NCBI RefSeq assembly: GCF_003253545.1
Contig: NZ_QKYV01000001.1
Location: 1-64,000 of the forward strand
Source of the DNA: Mesonia algae
GTDB lineage: Bacteria > Bacteroidota > Bacteroidia > Flavobacteriales > Flavobacteriaceae
Length of the DNA: 64,000 nt
Direction of reading: 5' to 3'
The translations under genes were made by a program, and so were the position numbers. Shown here in pieces: positions 1 through 8,853 of this stretch. The notes under the pieces were generated by a model. The model worked only from the letters and a program-made list of their open reading frames with translations. It did no database searches and was not told the DNA's origin. The stretch's first letter is position 1. The number at the start of each line of letters is the position of its first letter.

Positions 1-69
1 ATTTATTTTTTATTTTTTGAAAGCCAATCTCACAATGAACACACTCAACTCTATTTCGCTAAGCGGATG

Positions 70-99
70 CAAAACTAATACTTATTTTTAATTAAACAA
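70..99 (-). promoter_or_regulatory. Leftward promoter P2 (downstream of a tandem pair)
   Basis: On the minus strand TTG (99-97) is followed by 19 nt and TAGTTTTG (77-70), again an exact consensus match. Downstream it repeats the layout of P1, with a CGCTTAGCG palindrome followed by GTTCATTG. The two promoters are about 115 bp apart and point the same way. Confidence 0.65.
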
Positions 100-184
100 G
101 CCTTTTTTGAAAATTAATTTTTTTTATTTTTAACTCCAAAAAACAATCCTTAAAACTCAATGAACTACCGCGCTAAGCGGGGTG

Positions 185-213
185 CAAATATACAACCCTT
201 TTTCCCTAACCAA
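185..213 (-). promoter_or_regulatory. Leftward promoter P1 (upstream of a tandem pair)
   Basis: Read on the minus strand, a TTG element (211-213) is followed by 18 nt and then TATATTTG (192-185), an exact match to the Bacteroidetes primary sigma consensus TTG-N17-23-TAnnTTTG. The initial transcribed region has a CGCTTAGCG palindrome and GTTCATTGAG. The downstream gene lies outside the window. Tandem strong promoters with a shared leader sequence suggest an rRNA or other highly expressed operon, which is inference. Confidence 0.7.
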
Positions 214-340
214 CAAATAAAATCGCAACTTTTATTTAATATTTTCTTAATGCATTGATAATGAAAAACGTGTAGACGAAATTTTATTAGCTAACATTAA
301 TATGCATTCTTAAAACCATCTATAAAGTTAGAAAATAGAC

Positions 341-2296
341 CTACAAAAAGAAATTCCACACTAAACCAAAGCGGACAACAAAATCTCTATAAGGGTATGA
401 TGGAGCTGCATAATCACTATTTCCTGTGAAAATTCTAGTCATGTTCTCTAACTTAAAAAATATTCTAGTCTGCTTTACTTTCGCATTAAAGAAGTAGTCT
501 ACACTATATTGATTATCTAATTGAAATGAATTTTGCACTACATAATCCCCCAAAATAGGATCGTATGCATTAGGGTTAAATTTAGTGAAATAGTTAAAAG
601 TAAAACCAGTTTGTAGAAAGAGAGCCTTATTAAATAGGTAATCTTCATAATAAAGAGAGTTTCTTGTAACAAAATCTGGAACTCGAAACACTTCACCCCC
701 ACTACTTACGTGTTGATACATCAAGGTATTATCTAGCTTAAAGCGATTGAAGGCAAACACCTTATTTACTTTTAATTTTAAATAATCAATTTTTTGACTG
801 TATTGAAACGGTTTAACCAACGTATCTGCACTACTTTCTTGGTCTGGGTTATCTGTAAAACCAAAATAAGTATGATTATTAATCTGGACAAATAAGACTT
901 CCGCGTTAAGCAACTTCTCGGACTTTAAAGCTATTTTGATTTTTTGTTCTTCGATATTCTCAAAATCATTGCTCCAATTATAATTTACGTAATCACTTTG
1001 AAATAAGAGGTAATTAAAATCTGGTGTTCTACTTATTGTTTGGATGCTTGCCGACAGTCTGTTTTCTTTATCTAAACTATAACCTGCTTCACCGTATAAA
1101 TTAGATCCTGTATATTCTCCGTTAACATTTGCCTCTATATTACCATATACGTCAAATTCTTGAATTCTATTTTGATATTCTGCCCCAGCTGAAATTACAT
1201 CTTCTTGAACACGATTAGGAATAATAGTGTTATTTAAAACAAGTTTTGTTTGGTAACCGTAATTAAGATTATAATGCTTGGCCCTAACACTTAGCTTTCC
1301 TAAAGTTTTATTTTCGTATATACCTTTAAGAGTATTAGATACGTTTTGATATTCTGCTTCATCTCTTAAGCCCGATGTCTCAAAGGCTTCTCCAAAGCCT
1401 GCAAATGCGGCACTTTGACTGTAGTGATATTCCTTATCTGTAAAATTTAATGTATGTTCTAGTTTTACAGAGTTAGTAGACAAAGAATCTTTTGGGGCTA
1501 TTATTGCATAATCGTGTTTTAAGAAAAAACGTTTAGCTAACAAGATGGATTCAGCATCTTGAAAATTAACTTCTAATAAGTTTCGCTCACTAAAATCATC
1601 TGCTCCAGATTGGTATTGAAGATTGGCTAATGTTGTTAAGCCTCCATTTTCTTCGGCAGATAAGTCTTGGGATACAAAATGGGTTTTTAGTTGATAGCGT
1701 TTATTCTTTGAATGGTAACTCCCGCCAAAGCGAAAACTACCTTGACTTGTTAAATTGTTTTGGTATTTCCCTAAAGACCTTAATCCTTTATAAGCAATAA
1801 AGAAATTAACTTGTGGACTTATATTGGAGGTAAAAAAAGCATCGAGATTTTGTCCTTGTTCAAAAGTGGTTTTAAAAAATAATTCAGTTAAAGGTGTTGG
1901 TACATTATAATAGAATATATCGTCTACCTCTAAATAAGGATATTGCTTTGCAGCTGCACCAATACCTGGAACCAAATTATCATCATCCAATTGATAAGCT
2001 AACTTGGTATAAGATTGCCCTACGTTGGAATACGGTAAAAGTTCGAAATTATCTTTTCTTAAATAATTAAACTTGTAGTCTTTATATATAGTAAGTGTAG
2101 TATCTACAAAAGTGGTATCATTTTTTACTGAAATGATTTTATAATCTGTAATAGGAGGTTTCTCTCGGTTATCGACAACAGTTTTATTATCGTCAAGTTG
2201 ATTAGAGCTTGTACTCCCATCGTTATTTAACCTTAAGTCTTGGGCCAAGGTGATTATAGGTAGTACTAATAGTATTAAAAATAGAGTCTTTTTCAT
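341..2296 (-). CDS. Putative outer-membrane porin / beta-barrel protein
   Basis: A 651-residue protein with an N-terminal signal peptide (MKKTLFLILL..., predicted cleavage after TLA, before QDL). The rest alternates polar and aromatic residues as in outer-membrane beta strands and ends in Phe-Phe-Leu after VVRFGLVWN, a typical barrel terminal strand. Length and composition fit the Bacteroidetes putative-porin family (Porin_10 type). The ATG at 2296 is chosen because the upstream in-frame start at 2314 lies inside a CAAAAGTA -7 box (2314-2321, minus strand), and the signal peptide begins at 2296. It is divergent from rnhB. The substrate is unknown. Confidence 0.75.
   Translation of the reverse strand: MKKTLFLILLVLPIITLAQDLRLNNDGSTSSNQLDDNKTVVDNREKPPITDYKIISVKNDTTFVDTTLTIYKDYKFNYLRKDNFELLPYSNVGQSYTKLAYQLDDDNLVPGIGAAAKQYPYLEVDDIFYYNVPTPLTELFFKTTFEQGQNLDAFFTSNISPQVNFFIAYKGLRSLGKYQNNLTSQGSFRFGGSYHSKNKRYQLKTHFVSQDLSAEENGGLTTLANLQYQSGADDFSERNLLEVNFQDAESILLAKRFFLKHDYAIIAPKDSLSTNSVKLEHTLNFTDKEYHYSQSAAFAGFGEAFETSGLRDEAEYQNVSNTLKGIYENKTLGKLSVRAKHYNLNYGYQTKLVLNNTIIPNRVQEDVISAGAEYQNRIQEFDVYGNIEANVNGEYTGSNLYGEAGYSLDKENRLSASIQTISRTPDFNYLLFQSDYVNYNWSNDFENIEEQKIKIALKSEKLLNAEVLFVQINNHTYFGFTDNPDQESSADTLVKPFQYSQKIDYLKLKVNKVFAFNRFKLDNTLMYQHVSSGGEVFRVPDFVTRNSLYYEDYLFNKALFLQTGFTFNYFTKFNPNAYDPILGDYVVQNSFQLDNQYSVDYFFNAKVKQTRIFFKLENMTRIFTGNSDYAAPSYPYRDFVVRFGLVWNFFL
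899..911 (-). repeat. Dispersed GC-rich palindrome
   Basis: TTCCGCGTTAAGC on the plus strand; in the porin gene it reads LLNAEV. Confidence 0.45.
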
Positions 2297-2384
2297 GGAG
2301 CACTTTAAGACCACAAAAGTATAATTTTTTTAATCAATTTAATTTATCTTAAAAAGATAGCTATATACTGTCTTTTAAATATGA

Positions 2385-2392
2385 TAACTTTG
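2385..2392 (+). promoter_or_regulatory. -7 element of rnhB
   Basis: TAACTTTG matches TAnnTTTG and ends only 5 nt before the rnhB ATG at 2398, so the transcript would be leaderless or nearly so. No clear TTG -33 element is visible at the usual spacing. Confidence 0.5.
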
Positions 2393-2397
2393 CCGTT

Positions 2398-3006
2398 ATG
2401 TTAGACCTTCAGTTTACAGATGATAAAGTTGAATGCGGCACAGACGAAGCTGGCAGAGGTTGCTTAGCAGGTCCTGTGACTGCTGCTGCTGTAATTTTAA
2501 AAAAAGATTTTTCTAGTTTAATTTTAAACGATAGCAAAAAACTGTCGCTAAAAAACAGAAATCTTTTAAAAATACTCATTAAAGAGAAAGCCGTTAGTTA
2601 TGGAGTAGCTCATGTAATGATGAAAGAGATTGATAAAATCAACATTTTAAATGCTTCAATTAAAGCTATGCATTTATCTATTGATTCTCTTTCAGTAAAA
2701 CCGGAGTTTATTTCCGTTGACGGAAATAAATTTCACCCATATCCAGATATCGATCATGCTTGTGTTATTAAAGGGGACGGCAAATATTTAAATATAGCCG
2801 CAGCATCTATCTTAGCAAAAACAGCTAGAGATGCTTTTATGGAGGAAATTCATGAGGAATACCCTATGTACAATTGGAAAAAAAACAAAGGATACCCTAC
2901 CAAAGAACATCGAGAAGCGATAGAAAAATACGGTATTACAAAGTATCATCGTAAAAGCTTTAAATTACTTCCTACACAGCTTTCTCTAGAAATCCCAAAC
3001 CCATAA
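2398..3006 (+). CDS. rnhB: Ribonuclease HII
   Basis: A 202-residue type 2 RNase H, which cuts the RNA strand of RNA-DNA hybrids and starts removal of misincorporated ribonucleotides and primers. The diagnostic [12 protein letters not shown] is at residues 16-27, with D16 and E17 as metal ligands. [12 protein letters not shown] carries the third acidic residue, and [12 protein letters not shown] with the GYPTKEH motif complete the family signature. The length is normal. The start at 2398 leaves the usual short N-terminus before the first strand. It is transcribed away from the porin gene. Confidence 0.97.
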   Translation: MLDLQFTDDKVECGTDEAGRGCLAGPVTAAAVILKKDFSSLILNDSKKLSLKNRNLLKILIKEKAVSYGVAHVMMKEIDKINILNASIKAMHLSIDSLSVKPEFISVDGNKFHPYPDIDHACVIKGDGKYLNIAAASILAKTARDAFMEEIHEEYPMYNWKKNKGYPTKEHREAIEKYGITKYHRKSFKLLPTQLSLEIPNP

Positions 3007-3078
3007 ATCACATATTTTTATATTTGTTTAACAGACTAGATTATTAAAAATATATACATTTATCCTACAATCGTCTTT

Positions 3079-5547
3079 ATGAAAAAACTACTTCTACTTT
3101 TTATATGTATCTCCTTTTGGTCTTGCGAAGAAGAAGAAAAAAAACCTTCAGATCTTCTTAATTTTGTACCTCCAAATACAGCTGCTATTTTAAGTACAGA
3201 TAATTTAGAAGAGTTTAGTAAAGAACTTCAGGAAAACTCTTACCTATCAAAAAACCGAGAGTTTCCTTTGTTTTCATTCTTTAGCGATGAGTTTACCAAC
3301 TTAGAATACATTAGTGTAAATGATAAAAGTTTACTTTGCTTTAGTAAAATTGGTAGAAAAGAGGTAGCACTAACTTTAATTAGTAAAGAAACCCCCAAAA
3401 TTAAAGACCTCTCTAAAATTGCTAATAAACAAGTAGAGAGTTATACGTATGACGAGATTACTGTAAAACATTATACCTTAGAAAATGTAGAAGCTTATGT
3501 TGCTAACCTAGCTTCTTTGCACGTGGTTAGCACATCTAAATTAGTATTAGAAAATATCATAAGAATATATAACGAGCCCATTCCTATAGATCCTACATTA
3601 AAAAAAATATATGGGGTCGCAAATGATTCTCATGCTTCTCTATTCTTTAATTATGCAGGAGTGGTAGATATCTATCAAGATTATAGCGTTAAGTCTACTA
3701 GTAACTTTCAAAATTTTACAGATTGGAGCGTAGTAGATATTGATGTAAGCACCAATGCCATAGAATTACACGGAGTTACACAATCTAACCCTTCAGAAAA
3801 AAGAATACTTTCTTTATTTAAAAATATAGACCCGCTAAAAAGTACTCTGGCCGAAGTAGTTCCTTTAAACGCTACGGGATACCTGAGCTTTACTTATGAT
3901 AGTTTTGAAAAACTAGAGGAAAATTTAAAAGAGTATTACCAAAAAGTAATCACAGAAAACCCTCAAGCTGCACTTTTTCAATCGGCTCAAGAAATTGGTA
4001 TTATTTATCAGCAAGAAAAACCTGTTGTAGTTCTTAATTCGATAGATGCCACCATTACAGAAAATGCCCTTATAGCCAATCAACAAGTATTTGAAGAGTT
4101 TAGAGGTATACCCATTTATACTTATGACCAGCCTAAAAGTTTTTCACAAACCTTTAGTCCGTTAATTCGTATTCAGCAATTGAAATACTACACAGTATTA
4201 GATCATTATTTCGCTTTCGCGGAAACCTCTAGTGCACTAGAAAATATGATCTCCAATTATCAAAACCGAACCACTTGGAGCTCACAAAAATCTTTTCAAA
4301 GCACGTTAAGTAAGCTAAGTGATGAATCAAGTTTATTAATAGTTGGATTTAATGAGCAGTTTTATAAAGCATTAAATACTTCCGTAAAGGAAAATATGCA
4401 AGAAGCTGTAAAAAACCTAAAGGTTAATGACTATGAAAGCTTTGCTGTTCAATTTATATACGATAAAAACTTTGCTCACATTCATGCAATCACTCAAAAG
4501 GCAGATGCACAAGAAACCACCGTTGGTAGTAAGCAAATTTCTAGCATTAAAACAGAAAAGAATATTCAAGGAACTCCTTTTCTATTTACCAATTGGCGAA
4601 ATAAGCAAAAACAAATTATAGTACAAACACAAGATAATTTCATTAAAGCATATAATAGTCAAGGACAATTAAGTTGGAAAAAAGAACTTGACGGAAATAT
4701 TATTGGAACCCCTCAAGAGATAGATATCTACAATAATGGTAGAATTCAGCTTGCCTTTACCACTCCGCATAAATTTTACATTATCGACAGAAATGGAAAC
4801 AGTGTAAAACCATTTCCTATCGATTTTAAATCGCCCATCACACAAGAATTGGCAGTTTTTGACTACTCTAACAATAGTAAATATAGATTTGTAATTGTAC
4901 AAGACAACAAAATAAGTATGTGGAATAAGGAAGGGAAACAAGTAAAAGGTTTTAAATTTTCTAAAACAACCTCAACCGTTACACAAACTCCAAAACACAT
5001 AAGAATAGGTTCTAAAGATTATATCGTTGTCCCCGAAGAAAATGAAACGCTACATATTTTAGATCGTGTAGGTGAGGCACGAGTAAAAGTAAAAGAGAAG
5101 ATAGATTTTTCTAGCAATGAATGGTATTTGTATCAAAATAAATTTACTTCTACCGATCTTGACGGAAACTTAATTCAAATCAGCGAAAGCGGGAAAACAA
5201 GTAAAGAAAATAAATCTTTTACTGAAACTCACCGAATAGATGCTACCACAAACTCTTTAGTAAGTCTTTCTGAAAATGAACTTGTTATTAAAGGGAAAAA
5301 AGTGAATTTAGATTTTGGCCTTTATACAGCTCCAAAAATATTCTATATTCATAATAAAATTTATGTTGCCATAACCGATACTCAAGCGAGTAAAGTATAT
5401 GTTTTTGACAGTCAAGCTGAATTGCTTCCTGGGTTTCCAGTATATGGAAATTCAGAAATTGAAATAGAAAATATTGATGCTAAAGGAAGTTTAGAATTTA
5501 TCGTAAAAGGAGAAGATGATAGTGTTCTCCTTTATTCGCTCAACTAA
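3079..5547 (+). CDS. Large lipoprotein with C-terminal propeller-like repeats, function unknown
   Basis: An 822-residue predicted lipoprotein: signal peptide with lipobox FWSC (Cys16) followed by acidic EEEE, consistent with surface or periplasmic anchoring in Bacteroidetes. Residues about 30-480 form a globular region I cannot assign. From about residue 500 there are repeats of the form 'I-x-D-x-N/D-G-x' with strands (IDIYNNGR, IDRNGN, TDLDGN, and PGFPV near the end), as in FG-GAP/PQQ-like beta propellers. It follows rnhB by 72 nt. Its stop codon overlaps that of the convergent gene. A surface-exposed structural or binding role is a guess. Confidence 0.6.
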   Translation: MKKLLLLFICISFWSCEEEEKKPSDLLNFVPPNTAAILSTDNLEEFSKELQENSYLSKNREFPLFSFFSDEFTNLEYISVNDKSLLCFSKIGRKEVALTLISKETPKIKDLSKIANKQVESYTYDEITVKHYTLENVEAYVANLASLHVVSTSKLVLENIIRIYNEPIPIDPTLKKIYGVANDSHASLFFNYAGVVDIYQDYSVKSTSNFQNFTDWSVVDIDVSTNAIELHGVTQSNPSEKRILSLFKNIDPLKSTLAEVVPLNATGYLSFTYDSFEKLEENLKEYYQKVITENPQAALFQSAQEIGIIYQQEKPVVVLNSIDATITENALIANQQVFEEFRGIPIYTYDQPKSFSQTFSPLIRIQQLKYYTVLDHYFAFAETSSALENMISNYQNRTTWSSQKSFQSTLSKLSDESSLLIVGFNEQFYKALNTSVKENMQEAVKNLKVNDYESFAVQFIYDKNFAHIHAITQKADAQETTVGSKQISSIKTEKNIQGTPFLFTNWRNKQKQIIVQTQDNFIKAYNSQGQLSWKKELDGNIIGTPQEIDIYNNGRIQLAFTTPHKFYIIDRNGNSVKPFPIDFKSPITQELAVFDYSNNSKYRFVIVQDNKISMWNKEGKQVKGFKFSKTTSTVTQTPKHIRIGSKDYIVVPEENETLHILDRVGEARVKVKEKIDFSSNEWYLYQNKFTSTDLDGNLIQISESGKTSKENKSFTETHRIDATTNSLVSLSENELVIKGKKVNLDFGLYTAPKIFYIHNKIYVAITDTQASKVYVFDSQAELLPGFPVYGNSEIEIENIDAKGSLEFIVKGEDDSVLLYSLN
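4210..4224 (+). repeat. Dispersed GC-rich palindrome
   Basis: TTCGCTTTCGCGGAA inside the lipoprotein gene, encoding FAFAE. Confidence 0.6.
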
Positions 5548-6743
5548 AGTGATTCTCTTTCAACAGTTACCACTTTTGACCCTTGATGCAATGTTTTATG
5601 AACAGGACATTTATTAGCAATAGCGATAAGTCTTTTTCGTTGCTTTTCGTCAAGCTCGCCATGCATCACTATGTGTCGAGTAAATACATCTTTTAAAACT
5701 TCCTCTTCTACTTCTTCTTTAGTATGAGAGATATGAACTTCTACTTTTTGTAAATCCCATTCTTTTCTTTTAGCATAAAGCTGAAGTGTCATAGATGTAC
5801 AAGCGGCAAGTCCTGCCGCAACCAGCTCATAAGGATTAGGGCCATAATCATTACCTCCTATATCTATGGGTTCATCGGCTACCATATAATGACTACCTAC
5901 TTTCATTTGTGTAAGAAAATTATCCTCTTTAGACAAACTAGAGACTACCTCATCTTTAGTAGATAATTTTGCTTGCTGCGGAATCTCAACATAGCGAGAG
6001 GCCCAACCTGCAATTACTTTTCCTACATATAAAGAATCTTTTTTATTGGACAGTAAATGATCTGCTCCATCTAACGAAACAAAACTTTTAGGATGAAATG
6101 CGGCTTTGTAGATTTCTTCTGCATTATTGATGGAAACTGTAGTATCTTGTGGTGAATGCAATACAAGAATTGCCTTTTTCTGCTTCGCTACAAGATCTAA
6201 TAAAGATTGATTTTCTAGATCATCTAGAAACTGTTTCTTAATGGTAAATGGTCTTCCGCTAAGTAAAACATTCGCCACACCATTTTGTGAAATTTCCTCT
6301 ACACTGTCTTGCAATAACTTTTTAACATGAACTGGCTCACTTGGCGCTCCAATGGTTGCTATAGCCGTTATACTTTCTATTTCGTTTGCTGCAAAATATA
6401 CTGCAGCCCCGCCTAAAGAATGGCCTACTAATAGTGTTGGTGCTTTGTAATTTTCTTTTAAAAAATCTGCTGCAGCTATTAAATCTTGAACATTACCAGA
6501 AAAATTGGTTTCTGCAAACTCTCCATCGCTTTCGCCTAAACCTGTAAAATCAAAACTAAGAACACCAAACCCTTGACTAGTTAAAGCATTGCTTACATTT
6601 TTTATGGCAAGCAAATTTTTAGTACAGGTAAAGCAATGCGCAAAAATCACAAAATTATGAGGATCTTGATCTAAAGGAAGTGCTATTTTACCTGCTAGTT
6701 GCTGGTTTTGATGATTTTTAAAGTTTACTTTTCCAGATTTCAT
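5544..6743 (-). CDS. Bifunctional alpha/beta hydrolase - OsmC family protein
   Basis: A 399-residue fusion. The N-terminal half (to about residue 250) is an alpha/beta hydrolase with nucleophile elbow GHSLGGAAV, a later Asp in HSPQDTTV and His in DGADHLL. The C-terminal half (from about residue 260) is an OsmC/Ohr-like domain with the two redox cysteines in AACTSM and NKCPVHKTL. Such fusions are known across Bacteroidetes and other phyla, and a role in organic hydroperoxide or thioester metabolism is usually proposed. It is cytoplasmic, with no signal peptide. Both active sites look intact. Its TAG stop overlaps the TAA of the convergent lipoprotein gene. Confidence 0.9.
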   Translation of the reverse strand: MKSGKVNFKNHQNQQLAGKIALPLDQDPHNFVIFAHCFTCTKNLLAIKNVSNALTSQGFGVLSFDFTGLGESDGEFAETNFSGNVQDLIAAADFLKENYKAPTLLVGHSLGGAAVYFAANEIESITAIATIGAPSEPVHVKKLLQDSVEEISQNGVANVLLSGRPFTIKKQFLDDLENQSLLDLVAKQKKAILVLHSPQDTTVSINNAEEIYKAAFHPKSFVSLDGADHLLSNKKDSLYVGKVIAGWASRYVEIPQQAKLSTKDEVVSSLSKEDNFLTQMKVGSHYMVADEPIDIGGNDYGPNPYELVAAGLAACTSMTLQLYAKRKEWDLQKVEVHISHTKEEVEEEVLKDVFTRHIVMHGELDEKQRKRLIAIANKCPVHKTLHQGSKVVTVERESL

Positions 6744-6816
6744 ATTTTTCAGTCTAAGTTTTACTTATAAGAAGTCGAAATAAAAGCTGTATCCTATCAA
6801 AATTACAAACCTTTCT

Positions 6817-7524
6817 CTAATTTGTTTCTAACTCTGCTTCAAATAAAGTGCTAAAATGTTTAAGTAGTTTTTCTTTTACTTCAACCATTGAAATTTCATT
6901 TTTCCCTAACTCGACATTTAAAGAGGTGACTGCTTTTCCTTTTATACCACAAGGTATAATATGATCAAAGTAGCCTAAATTAGTATTTACATTAAGTGCA
7001 AAACCATGCATAGTTACCCACCTGCTGGCACGAACTCCCATAGCACAAATTTTACGTGCAAACGGTGTACCTACATCTAGCCAAACTCCTGTTTCCCCTT
7101 TGCTTCTTTCTGCTTTTAAGCCGTATTCCGCTAAGGTTAAAATTACCATTTCTTCTAGAAAGCGTAAATATTTATGAATGTCGGTAAAGAAATTCTCTAA
7201 ATCTAAAATGGGGTAGCCTACAATTTGTCCAGGGCCATGATAAGTAATGTCTCCTCCTCTATTTATCTTATAAAAGGTTGCATTTTTAAGCGCTAATTGT
7301 TCTTGGCTTAGTAATAAATTGCTCAAATCTCCGCTCTTACCCAAAGTATATACATGAGGGTGTTCTACAATAAGCAATGTATTTTTGGTATGTTCTTGAG
7401 CGTCTTCTCTGCGGTTTCTAATTTTTGTATCTAAGATCTCTTGAAAAATTTCTTGTTGATATTCCCAAGTTTCTTTGTAATCTCTTAACCCTAATTCTTG
7501 AAGCTGAACCAAGTTATTTTTCAT
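6817..7524 (-). CDS. lipB: Lipoyl(octanoyl) transferase
   Basis: A 235-residue LipB, which moves octanoate from acyl carrier protein to lipoyl domains. The family motif RGGDITYHGPGQ, the conserved MHGFALNVN segment and the catalytic pair in IIPCGIKGKAVTSL (Cys and Lys) are present. The ATG at 7524 is preferred to an upstream TTG at 7554, because the latter lies inside the CAAAGGTA -7 box (7552-7559, minus strand) and the terminator of the preceding gene. The lipoylated E2 (two lipoyl domains) encoded further right and the glycine cleavage system, whose P protein is at 23.3 kb, would be its clients. Confidence 0.95.
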   Translation of the reverse strand: MKNNLVQLQELGLRDYKETWEYQQEIFQEILDTKIRNRREDAQEHTKNTLLIVEHPHVYTLGKSGDLSNLLLSQEQLALKNATFYKINRGGDITYHGPGQIVGYPILDLENFFTDIHKYLRFLEEMVILTLAEYGLKAERSKGETGVWLDVGTPFARKICAMGVRASRWVTMHGFALNVNTNLGYFDHIIPCGIKGKAVTSLNVELGKNEISMVEVKEKLLKHFSTLFEAELETN

Positions 7525-7553
7525 GAAGCAAGTCTTACTTAATTTAAAAAGCA

Positions 7554-7582
7554 AAGGTACGATTATTCATCGTACCTTTTAA
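7554..7582 (-). terminator. Terminator of the T9SS cargo gene overlapping the lipB promoter
   Basis: A perfect 10-bp stem (AAGGTACGAT / ATCGTACCTT, loop of 5) lies between the two minus-strand genes. On the minus strand it is followed by TTTGCTTTTT. The descending arm also contains TACCTTTG, a consensus -7 box for lipB. Confidence 0.65.
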
Positions 7583-7602
7583 AACTTCAAGTAAATACAG
7601 AC

Positions 7603-8721
7603 TTAATAAATTATGATCTTTTGTGGTGTTGTTTGACTTTCGCCTTGTATTTGCAAGAAGTATGTCCCTTTAATTAAGTTAGAAATATCTAAAGTATAAA
7701 TATTTTGAACTTTAGAAAAAGAAAAAGATTGTACTTTCTGTCCTATTATATTATACACTTCTATTTTATTAATCGAATAATAATTATTTGAACTCACATA
7801 AATTTTTCCGTTCGCCGGATTTGGATACACATCTAATTCTACATTATCTAGAGTCCTAACAGCCAAAGTTACATTAGATTCTAAATAATCTGGTGTTCCG
7901 CTATTATCGGTATCATCATCGGTAGGGTCACCATTATTATTATAATCTTCATCGGCAGTTAGAACTCCATCATCATCGTCATCATTATCTTCAAAATTTC
8001 TTAGTCCGTCGCCATCGGTATCATCATCATTTAAATTTCCGTTACCATCTAAATCTTCCACTGCTGTGCCTACCAAATCGTTATCTAAATCTATAGTACA
8101 ATCTATGACTATTAAATTAAAAGTGGTCATAGAAACACAACCTGAAGTGGCATTAGTTACAGTAACGTAAATGGTTTGGGGCTGATGGGTATTTGTAAAT
8201 GCTGAAGGGTTTGCTATTTCATTAACTCCAGCATCTGCATCAGCTTGACTGAGAAAAAAAGATACATCGAACATAGTAGGGTTTTGAGTACCTAGCACTA
8301 CTGATGAATTAAGAATTAAGTCAAATATGGCAAAGCCTCCTCCAATATCACAATAAATTAAATCGGGAGTTGGGTTGGCTATGGGAGCATGATTAATGAT
8401 TAGATTTAATGTAGAAATTGCGCTATTAGTGGTTGAAATCTCTTCTACGCGAGAAAATAACACGTCTCCATTTAATCCTGTATAAGGTGAAGAAATCGCA
8501 TTTACTCCATTTGCAGCGTCTGCTTGTGTAAAATGATAGGTAACAACAAATTGATTTGCAGGCTGAGCACCTAATACATCTGTATCTGCCATGATCAAAT
8601 CAAAAATAGCAGTTCCAGTGATACTAGCACTACAAACCGTTAAAGTTGCTGGATTTGCAGTTTGAGCAAAAACTTGAATTTGAATACCTATAAATAACAA
8701 TAGTAGTAGTTTTTTCATCAT
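7603..8721 (-). CDS. T9SS type A sorting domain protein with Asp-rich calcium-binding repeats
   Basis: A 372-residue secreted protein. The signal peptide ends near VFAQ. Residues about 25-205 hold two to three related modules (each with FDL-I-x-ADT/NSS-VLG and F..TQADA.AGVN.I..P), then an Asp-rich thrombospondin-type-3-like stretch at about 210-275 (DGDGLRNFEDNDDDDDGV), and finally a T9SS CTD starting VELDVYPNPANGKIYV and ending GTYFLQIQ...KIIIY. It would be exported by T9SS and processed by PorU. The start may be either of two adjacent ATGs (8721 or 8718). The ligand is unknown. Confidence 0.85.
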   Translation of the reverse strand: MMKKLLLLLFIGIQIQVFAQTANPATLTVCSASITGTAIFDLIMADTDVLGAQPANQFVVTYHFTQADAANGVNAISSPYTGLNGDVLFSRVEEISTTNSAISTLNLIINHAPIANPTPDLIYCDIGGGFAIFDLILNSSVVLGTQNPTMFDVSFFLSQADADAGVNEIANPSAFTNTHQPQTIYVTVTNATSGCVSMTTFNLIVIDCTIDLDNDLVGTAVEDLDGNGNLNDDDTDGDGLRNFEDNDDDDDGVLTADEDYNNNGDPTDDDTDNSGTPDYLESNVTLAVRTLDNVELDVYPNPANGKIYVSSNNYYSINKIEVYNIIGQKVQSFSFSKVQNIYTLDISNLIKGTYFLQIQGESQTTPQKIIIY

Positions 8722-8800
8722 AAAGGTTTAAGGTTAGTTTAAATAGAACAATCCTTTTTAAGAATATCCTACTTTTCTCTAAAAGCTTCTTTTGCTTTTT

Positions 8801-8831
8801 TTGATTGCTAAAAAGTTTGTAATTATCTTTG
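8801..8831 (+). promoter_or_regulatory. lysS promoter
   Basis: TTG (8801-8803), 20 nt, TATCTTTG (8824-8831): a full match to the Bacteroidetes consensus. The ATG follows 22 nt later. Confidence 0.65.
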
Positions 8832-8853
8832 CGGCTTCATTTAAATAGAAACT

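Larger units (their letters stand above)
1..340. other. Intergenic stretch with no gene
   Basis: AT-rich region without a credible coding frame. It carries two leftward promoters (annotated separately) whose transcripts leave the window at position 1. In each, the -7 box is followed by a small CGC-TTA-GCG palindrome and then by the octamer GTTCATTG. The stretch from 214 to 340, between the promoters and the porin stop codon, shows no recognisable site and no strong terminator hairpin. Confidence 0.7.

Noticed and set aside
4669-4941. 90-codon minus-strand frame in the lipoprotein gene
   Set aside because: Antisense shadow within a continuous coding region; no homology signal or promoter.
7891-8050. 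Repetitive ATC/TCG-rich DNA resembling a short repeat array
   Set aside because: It encodes the Asp-rich calcium-binding repeats of a T9SS cargo protein; unit length and sequence are irregular, so it is not a CRISPR or a satellite.
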